From Roseicyclus mahoneyensis (lineage in GTDB: Bacteria > Pseudomonadota > Alphaproteobacteria > Rhodobacterales > Rhodobacteraceae), in assembly GCF_003148775.1 (NCBI RefSeq), contig NZ_QGGW01000003.1:350523-414522 (forward strand): a stretch of 64,000 nucleotides of DNA, in the 5' to 3' direction. Both the position numbers and the translations under genes were made by a program. Positions 58,264 to 64,000 of this stretch are shown piece by piece. The number at the start of each line of letters is the position of its first letter. Within the stretch, counting starts at the first letter, position 1. The notes beneath the pieces were generated by a model, which saw nothing but the letters and a program-made list of their open reading frames with translations, was not told the origin of the DNA and did no database searches.

Positions 58264-61200
58264 ATGGCAACGCTTGTCCTCGGTGCCGCCGGCGCCGCCA
58301 TTGGCGGTTCGATCGGCGGCGCGATCCTCGGCGTCAGCGCCGCGACCATCGGCGGCTTCGTCGGCTCCACCATCGGCTCGGTTGTGGACAGCTGGATCAT
58401 CTCGTCGCTGGCGCCCACGCAGCGCATCGAGGGCGCAAAACTCGACACGCTGCGCATCACCTCCGCCACGGAGGGCGCGGTGATCCCGCGGCTCTACGGA
58501 CGCATGCGCATGGGCGGCAACATCATATGGGCGACCGATTTCCGCGAGGAGACGAAGACCACCACGCAGGGCGGCGGCAAGGGCGGCGGGGGCGGTAAGG
58601 TCAAGGCCACCGAGTATCTGTACTACGCCTCCTTCGCCGTGGCGCTCTGCGAAGGTCCGATCACCGGCATCGGGCGCATCTGGGCCGACGGCAAGCCGAT
58701 GGATCTCTCCGGCGTCACCTGGCGCTGGTATCCGGGCGACGAGGCGCAGACGGCCGATCCGTTCATCGCCGCGAAGATGGGTGCGGCCAGCACGCCTGCC
58801 TATCGCGGGACGGCCTATGTGGTCTTCGAGGAACTGGCGCTCTCGACTTACGGCAACCGCCTGCCGCAGCTGTCCTTAGAGGTGTTCCGGCCGCTCGCCG
58901 ATCCCGACACCGCCGAGGGCCTGACCCGCGCCGTCACCATTATCCCGGCCTCGGGCGAGTTCACCTATGCGACGCGGGCGATCCGCAAGACCGATGGCGG
59001 CACAACGGTGCCCGAGAACCTGAACGCGCTGGCCGACTCCACCGACATGGTGGAGGCGCTCGACCGGCTGCAGGCGATGGCCCCGGCTGTGACAAGCGTC
59101 AGCCTCGTGGTGGCGTGGTTCGGCGACGACCTGCGCGCGGGATCCTGCAAGGTACGGCCGGGCGTCGAGGTGTCAGCCAAGTCGACGACGCCCGCCAATT
59201 GGTCGGTCAACGGCGTGAGCCGCGCCAGCGCCTTCCTCGTCAGCCGCGACGACCGGGACCGCCCGGTCTATGGCGGCACGCCGTCGGACTTCGCGGTGGT
59301 GCAGGCTATCCAGGAGATGAAGGCGCGCGGGCTGCGGGTGACCTTCTACCCGTTCATCCTGATGGACGTGCCGCCCGGCAACACGCTGCCGAACCCGTAT
59401 TCGGACAATGCGGCCGAGACGGGACAGCCTGCCTTCCCGTGGCGGGGGCGGATCACCTGTTCGCCCGCCGCGGGTTTCGCCGGGACCGTGGACAAGACCG
59501 CCACGGCCGCAAGCCAGGTCGCGGCGCTGTTCGGCGCGGCCACGCCTGCGAGCTTCAGCGTCTCGGGCGAGAGCGTGAGTTGGATCGGACCCTCCGGCGA
59601 CTGGGGCCTGCGGCGCATGGTCCTGCACTACGCCCATCTCTGCGCGGCGGCGGGCGGGGTGGACGCCTTCCTGATCGGGACCGAGATGCCGGGGCTGACC
59701 ACGATCCGCTCGGGTGCAAGCACCTATCCGGCGGTGCAGGCATATCGGGATCTGCTCGCGGATGTGCGCTTGCTCCTCGGGTCAGGGACCAAGATCGGAT
59801 ACGCGGCGGACTGGTCGGAGTATTTCGGGCACCAGCCGGGCGATGGCTCGGGCGATGTGTTCTTCCACCTCGATCCGCTCTGGGCCGATCCAGAGATCGA
59901 TTTTGTCGGGATCGACAATTACATGCCGCTGTCGGACTGGCGCGACGGGTTCGAGCATGCGGACGCGGCCGAGGGCTGGCCCGCGATCTACGACCGGGCC
60001 TACCTGCAGACCAACATCGCGGGCGGGGAAGGCTTCGACTGGTTCTATGCCAGCGCGGCTGACCGATCCGCGCAGGTGCGCACGCCGATCACCGATGGTG
60101 CTGCGGCAAAGCCGTGGGTCTTCCGCTACAAGGATCTGCGCGCCTGGTGGTCGAACCCGCACTACGACCGTCCCGGAGGCGTCGAGAGCGGAACGCCGAC
60201 CGCGTGGGCCCCGCAGTCCAAACCGATCTGGTTCACCGAGCTCGGCTGTCCGGCCATTGACCGGGGCACGAACCAGCCGAACGTCTTCTTCGACCCGAAG
60301 TCATCGGAGAGCTTCACGCCGCATTTCTCGCGGGGCTGGCGCGATGACGCCATCCAGCGGGCCTATCTCGAGGCGACGTACCTCTGGTGGGGCGAGCCCG
60401 CGAACAATCCGCTGTCCTCGGTCTACGGCGGCCGGATGGTGCATGTGCCGGAATGTGCGGCCTGGACCTGGGACGCGCGGCCCTATCCATTCTTTCCGGC
60501 GCTGACCGACGTCTGGACGGACGGCGCGAACTGGCGACTGGGGCACTGGCTGACGGGGCGGCTCGGGGCGGTGTCGCTGGCGGCCCTCGTCCGGCACCTG
60601 TGCCTGCGCGCAGGGCTGCCCGAAGCGCGGATCGACGTCACAGGCCTCTGGGGCGCGGTGGAGGGCTACGCCATCACGGCGCTGGAAAGCCCGCGCGCCT
60701 CGATCACCACGCTGTCGCGGCATTTCGGCTTCGATGCCGTCGAGACCGAGGGCGTGATCCGTTTCATCATGCGCGGCCGGGCTTCCGTCGCCACCCTCGG
60801 GCCCGACGATCTGGTCGCCGCCCGCGAGGGCGACGTGCTGGAACTGACGCGGGGCCAGGAGACGGAACTGCCCCAGGCGCTGAAATGGCAGGTCGCCCGC
60901 GCCGACGAGGATTACGACGCGGCCCTCGTCGAGGCGCGCCGCATCACCGTCGACACGACGAGGATCGCCTCGGAAAGCTTCCCGATGGCGGTGCCGCCCG
61001 AGGAGGCCGAACGCCGCTGCCGCCGCGCCCTGATGGAGGCGTGGGTCGGGCGCGAGACAGCGGCGTTCCGTCTACCGCCGTCGGGTCTCGCGCTCGATCC
61101 AGCCGACGCGATCCGGCTGGAGCATGACGGGCGGCTGATCGATCTGCGGCTCGTCTCCATCGCCGACGCCGAGGCGCGCGGGATCGAGGCGGTCCGCCAG

Positions 61201-62229
61201 GACCGCGCGACCTACGATCTGCCGCCCGGCGATCCCCGCGCGGCGTCGCTGACGCGGGCCGTGGTGTTCGGCGCGCCGGATGCGGTGCTGCTGGACCTGC
61301 CGCAGCTCACCGAGGACCAGCCGGCGCATCGGCCCCTCATTGCGGCGCACGCGGTTCCCTGGCCGGGCGAGATGGCGGTGTTTCGCAGCCCCTCGACCGA
61401 TGGCTTCGAGCTGCTGACGACGTTTGGCAGCCGCGCCCGGATCGGGATGTTGGTCTCGGACTTCTATGCCGGGCCGACGTCCCGTTTCGATCTCGGAAAC
61501 GCGCTGAACGTCGATTTGCTGACCGGCACGCTGGAGAGTGTCACCGACCTGACGCTGTTCGGCGGGGCGAACGCGCTGGCCATCGAGAGCGCGCCCGGCA
61601 ACTGGGAGATCGTGCAGGCGGGCGCGGCTGAGCTGCTGGCGCCGGGTCGCTATAAACTGACGCGGCTTCTGCGCGGCCAACGCGGCACGGAAGGCGCGAT
61701 GGGTAACCCTGCGCCGGTTGGCGCGCGGGTGGTGGTGCTGGCCGACAGCCTCGCATCGCTGCCGATCGCCGAGGCCGATCTGGGCATCCCGTGGAACTGG
61801 CGCATCGGCCCCGCCAGCCGCCCGGTCAGCGACGAGACCTATGTGGCGCAGGCCTTCACGCCCGAAGGCGTCGGGCTGCGGCCGTTCTCCGTCGCCCATG
61901 TCGCGCAGCCGTGGCGCAAGCCCCGCATGCCCGGCGATCTGACCATAAGCTGGACGCGGAGGTCGCGTGCGCTCTCGGCAGACAGTTGGGGCGCGGTCGA
62001 CGCATCGCTCGCAGAGGAACTCGAAGCCTACGAGGTCGAGATCCTCGACGGCGCGGTCGTGAAGCGAACCCTGTCCACGGCCAGCACCAGCGCGCTCTAC
62101 GCCGCCGCCCAGCAGACCGCTGATTGGGGCGCGCTACTCGGTCCCGGCGACACGCTCGACATCCGCATCTTCCAGCTTTCCGCCCTCCGCGGGCGAGGAG
62201 CGCCCAAGACCGTCACGCTGATACTCTGA
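58264..62229 (+). CDS. Baseplate hub / TIM-barrel megatron (RcGTA gp15-like)
   Basis: A 1321-residue protein. It begins with a glycine-rich hydrophobic region (ATLVLGAAGAAIGGSIGGAI), then GAVIPRLYGRMRMGGNIIWA. The middle has a glycoside-hydrolase TIM-barrel (VDAFLIGTEMPGLTTIRSGA, GYAADWSEYFGHQPGDGSGD, VFFHLDPLWADPEIDFVGID and PIWFTELGCPAIDRGTNQPN), with acids in the IWFTELG and FVGIDN strands. The C-terminal part is a phage-tail region (LRHFGFDAVE-type and LTISWTRRSRALSADSWGAV). It matches the RcGTA megatron and is the longest gene here. Confidence 0.92.
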   Translation: MATLVLGAAGAAIGGSIGGAILGVSAATIGGFVGSTIGSVVDSWIISSLAPTQRIEGAKLDTLRITSATEGAVIPRLYGRMRMGGNIIWATDFREETKTTTQGGGKGGGGGKVKATEYLYYASFAVALCEGPITGIGRIWADGKPMDLSGVTWRWYPGDEAQTADPFIAAKMGAASTPAYRGTAYVVFEELALSTYGNRLPQLSLEVFRPLADPDTAEGLTRAVTIIPASGEFTYATRAIRKTDGGTTVPENLNALADSTDMVEALDRLQAMAPAVTSVSLVVAWFGDDLRAGSCKVRPGVEVSAKSTTPANWSVNGVSRASAFLVSRDDRDRPVYGGTPSDFAVVQAIQEMKARGLRVTFYPFILMDVPPGNTLPNPYSDNAAETGQPAFPWRGRITCSPAAGFAGTVDKTATAASQVAALFGAATPASFSVSGESVSWIGPSGDWGLRRMVLHYAHLCAAAGGVDAFLIGTEMPGLTTIRSGASTYPAVQAYRDLLADVRLLLGSGTKIGYAADWSEYFGHQPGDGSGDVFFHLDPLWADPEIDFVGIDNYMPLSDWRDGFEHADAAEGWPAIYDRAYLQTNIAGGEGFDWFYASAADRSAQVRTPITDGAAAKPWVFRYKDLRAWWSNPHYDRPGGVESGTPTAWAPQSKPIWFTELGCPAIDRGTNQPNVFFDPKSSESFTPHFSRGWRDDAIQRAYLEATYLWWGEPANNPLSSVYGGRMVHVPECAAWTWDARPYPFFPALTDVWTDGANWRLGHWLTGRLGAVSLAALVRHLCLRAGLPEARIDVTGLWGAVEGYAITALESPRASITTLSRHFGFDAVETEGVIRFIMRGRASVATLGPDDLVAAREGDVLELTRGQETELPQALKWQVARADEDYDAALVEARRITVDTTRIASESFPMAVPPEEAERRCRRALMEAWVGRETAAFRLPPSGLALDPADAIRLEHDGRLIDLRLVSIADAEARGIEAVRQDRATYDLPPGDPRAASLTRAVVFGAPDAVLLDLPQLTEDQPAHRPLIAAHAVPWPGEMAVFRSPSTDGFELLTTFGSRARIGMLVSDFYAGPTSRFDLGNALNVDLLTGTLESVTDLTLFGGANALAIESAPGNWEIVQAGAAELLAPGRYKLTRLLRGQRGTEGAMGNPAPVGARVVVLADSLASLPIAEADLGIPWNWRIGPASRPVSDETYVAQAFTPEGVGLRPFSVAHVAQPWRKPRMPGDLTISWTRRSRALSADSWGAVDASLAEELEAYEVEILDGAVVKRTLSTASTSALYAAAQQTADWGALLGPGDTLDIRIFQLSALRGRGAPKTVTLIL

Positions 62230-62239
62230 AGGTCATCCC

Positions 62240-63316
62240 ATGTCCGACGCCACGACTCATCTCCTGCTTCCGTATGTCCTCGCGGCGCAGTCCCAGAAGC
62301 ACGTCACCCACAACGAGGCGCTGCGGCTGCTCGACGGGCTGGTGCAGCTCTCGGTCCTCGACCGGGACCTGACCGCGCCGCCCGGTTCGCCCGCCGATGG
62401 CGACCGCTACATCGTCGGCTCGGGCGCGACGGGCGACTGGGCGGGCTGGGACCTGAACGTCGCGCTCTGGATCGACGGCGCCTGGCTGCGCCTGCCACCC
62501 CGGACCGGCTGGCGGGCATGGGTGGAGGACGAGGGCCTGCTGCTGGTCTATGACGACGCGGACTGGATCGGCACCACACCGGCGGCGCTGCAGAACATGG
62601 CGCTGCTTGGGCTCGGCACCACGGCGGATGCGTCGAACCCGTTCTCGGCCAAGCTGAACGCCGCGCTCTGGACGGCGAAGACCGTGGCTGAGGGCGGCAC
62701 CGGCGATCTGTTCTACACCATGAACAAGGAGGCTGCGGGCGACGATCTCGGCCTGACGCTGCAGACCGGCTTCGTGACCAAGGCGCTGGTCGGCCTCTTC
62801 GGCTCCGACCGCTTCCGCCTCGCGGTTTCGGCCGACGGCAGCACCTTCTTCGATGGGCTCAGCGTCGACAACGCCACCGGCATCGTCGACCAGCCCCGGC
62901 TGCCGCGCTTCAAGGCGTACACGAACTACGACAACTACGTCGGCGTTGGGACCTGGACGATGATCGGCCTCAACAACACCGACTACAACGATCAGGGGGC
63001 GTTCGACGCCGCAAACAACCACTTTGTGGCGCCGGTCGACGGCACCTACCTCTTCGGCGCGACGCTCCTCTACAAGATCAACGCCAGCGCCACGGCGAGG
63101 ATGCGCGGGCGGCTCGTGCTGAACGGCACGACCGAGATCCGCGGCTCGCTCGGCGAAATTTCCGCCACCCACGTCTCGCTCGCCACCGCGATCTGGCTGC
63201 AGACCATGGTGCCGCTGACTGCCGGCGATACCGTCGAGCTGCAGGGGTATTTCCGGGTCGCGGACGGCTACTTCGCCGCCGATCACACGTCCTTCTGGGG
63301 CTGCAAGATCGGCTGA
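62240..63316 (+). CDS. DUF2793 tail fibre with C1q-like C-terminal domain
   Basis: A 358-residue protein. Residues 1-110 are DUF2793 (LLLPYVLAAQSQKHVTHNEA, LRLLDGLVQLSVLDRDLTAP and GAWLRLPPRTGWRAWVEDEG). Residues 220-358 look like a C1q/TNF-like jelly roll (VGVGTWTMIGLNNTDYNDQG, FVAPVDGTYLFGATLLYKIN and LQTMVPLTAGDTVELQGYFR). Trimeric C1q-like ends often bind host receptors, so it may set host range. ATG at 62240. Confidence 0.85.
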   Translation: MSDATTHLLLPYVLAAQSQKHVTHNEALRLLDGLVQLSVLDRDLTAPPGSPADGDRYIVGSGATGDWAGWDLNVALWIDGAWLRLPPRTGWRAWVEDEGLLLVYDDADWIGTTPAALQNMALLGLGTTADASNPFSAKLNAALWTAKTVAEGGTGDLFYTMNKEAAGDDLGLTLQTGFVTKALVGLFGSDRFRLAVSADGSTFFDGLSVDNATGIVDQPRLPRFKAYTNYDNYVGVGTWTMIGLNNTDYNDQGAFDAANNHFVAPVDGTYLFGATLLYKINASATARMRGRLVLNGTTEIRGSLGEISATHVSLATAIWLQTMVPLTAGDTVELQGYFRVADGYFAADHTSFWGCKIG

Positions 63317-63336
63317 GCTGGGGAAGGAGGAACCCG

Positions 63337-63624
63337 ATGAACCCACCCCGATCCGAGGGCTTCGTGCGCATGCCGGACGCCGAGTTCGAGGCGATCCTGA
63401 CCCGGGCGGCGGAGGAAGGCGCGAAACGCGCGCTCGCCGATGTCGGCCTCGACGGCGACGAGGCCGCGCTCGACATCCGGGATCTGCGCTCGCTCGTTGA
63501 CTGCATCCGGCTGGTGCGTCGCACGGCGATGCAGACCGCCGTCCGCATGATCACCACCGGCGTCATGCTCGCGCTGCTCGCGGGCATCGCCATCAAGCTC
63601 AAGATCTTCGGCGGCGGCCCGTAG
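63337..63624 (+). CDS. DUF6127-type holin-like protein
   Basis: A 95-residue protein with a helical acidic region and one C-terminal transmembrane helix (MITTGVMLALLAGIAIKLKI). It precedes the endolysin, so it is placed as a possible holin or accessory lysis protein. Family assignment is by pattern and position. Confidence 0.65.
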   Translation: MNPPRSEGFVRMPDAEFEAILTRAAEEGAKRALADVGLDGDEAALDIRDLRSLVDCIRLVRRTAMQTAVRMITTGVMLALLAGIAIKLKIFGGGP

Positions 63625-63657
63625 CCGCGCCCCATCCCATTCATCAGCCCGCAATGA

Positions 63658-63679
63658 CCCGCCCTCGAGGCGGGTTTTT
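63658..63679 (+). terminator. Rho-independent terminator
   Basis: CCCGCC / GGCGGG with loop CTCGA, followed by five T, between the holin-like gene and the endolysin. Confidence 0.85.
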
Positions 63680-63696
63680 CGTTTTCGGAGGACCCA

Positions 63697-63909
63697 ATGA
63701 CCAAGACATTCCATCGCCATTGGCGCGACGTTCCGGAGAGCGCCTGGCGCTGGCCGAATTTCAGCCCGGCCGAGATCGCCTGCCGGGGCACCGGCAAGCT
63801 GCTCATCAACGAGCCCGCGCTCGACAAGCTGCAGGCGCTGCGCGACCGGCTGGGCAAGCCGCTCATCGTCCGCTCCGCCTATCGCAGCCCCGAGCACAAT
63901 CGCGCGTAA
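63697..63909 (+). pseudogene. M15-type endolysin, truncated
   Basis: Begins MTKTFHRHWRDVPESAWRWP and ends RDRLGKPLIVRSAYRSPEHN RA, after which a TAA is reached at 63907. Peptidase M15A/phage D-Ala-D-Ala endolysins continue with a GG-x2-S-x-H zinc motif and another 60-80 residues, absent here. So the catalytic part is missing. The break coincides with a sequence change and a downstream dyad, suggesting insertion of another element rather than point decay. Confidence 0.8.
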
Positions 63910-63961
63910 CCGCCCGATTGGCACCGCCTGCCGGATTTCGGCGTGAGGTCCTAAGACACGT

Positions 63962-63994
63962 GCATAACGACGTCGTTTGCGACGTCTCTTATGC
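63962..63994. repeat. Imperfect inverted repeat at the window end
   Basis: GCATAACGACGTCG (63962-63975) and CGACGTCTCTTATGC (63980-63994) are reverse-complementary except for a short mismatch, around TTTG. It could be a recombinase core site or the terminal repeat of a mobile element that interrupted the endolysin. Confidence 0.5.
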
Positions 63995-64000
63995 GCGGAG

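Larger units (their letters stand above)
21550..63906. mobile_element. Prophage / phage-derived element with GTA-like tail module
   Basis: Continuous phage genes: large serine recombinase, early replication and recombination functions, methyltransferases, then Nu1-A-W-B-type packaging and head genes, capsid, tail and lysis genes. Late genes read rightward. Boundaries are approximate: the left one is somewhere after the tRNA-Ser terminator; the right one is where the endolysin breaks off at 63,906, and the true attR may lie beyond the window. Confidence 0.85.

Noticed and set aside
1..64000. CRISPR array, rRNA or transposase-type insertion sequence
   Set aside because: No regularly spaced repeats, rRNA motifs or DDE transposase frames were seen on either strand.

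Overview
The window is high-GC alphaproteobacterial DNA, most likely Rhodobacteraceae/Paracoccaceae. The evidence is the ctaD, lipB, LytTR, tmk-holB-tatD and SPOR/dacC gene content, the strong G/C bias at third codon positions, and a gene-transfer-agent (RcGTA)-like tail module. It has two parts.

Positions 1 to about 21,550 are ordinary chromosome. In order: the 5' end of carA (minus strand), a GatB/YqeY protein, a decayed AraC-type regulator, an unrecognised cytosolic protein, a DUF2244 membrane protein, cytochrome aa3 oxidase subunit I (ctaD), an ExoD-family protein, lipB, a membrane LytTR regulator, a peptidoglycan-binding protein, tRNA-Leu(GAG), an FAH-family enzyme, an ABC exporter, a DUF1330 protein, a Hint-domain protein and an AEC carrier. 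A compact minus-strand run follows: SPOR lipoprotein, D-Ala-D-Ala carboxypeptidase, tmk, holB, tatD, a PhnP-like MBL hydrolase and the AEC carrier. The segment closes with tRNA-Ser(TGA) and its terminator.

From about 21,550 to 63,906 is a prophage or phage-derived element. Its left arm has a DUF3883 gene, a minus-strand overlapping operon (67-aa protein, DUF2924, large serine recombinase, HTH protein), a divergent 749-aa protein of unknown function, a Com-like zinc ribbon and a sigma-like protein. A replication/recombination block follows: Sak4-like ATPase, candidate ssDNA-binding protein, helicase, Cas4-like nuclease, AEP primase-helicase and RuvC-like resolvase. Next come a ParB-like/adenine methyltransferase fusion and a cytosine methyltransferase whose 3' half is written in two frames. 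The late genes follow lambda order (Nu1, A, W, B, a protease-capsid fusion, cement protein, FII, Z, U, V, G/GT with a -1 slippery site, tape measure). They then switch to RcGTA-type tail genes (DUF2460, DUF2163, NlpC/P60, TIM-barrel hub), a DUF2793/C1q-like fibre, a holin-like protein and a truncated M15 endolysin. The truncation at 63,907 abuts a dyad that looks like the edge of another mobile element.

Two reverse-oriented cargo genes (40,786-41,454 and 50,483-51,811) interrupt the phage modules. With the 749-aa gene, they are the best candidates for undescribed biology such as superinfection exclusion or host modification. No function can be read directly from their sequence.
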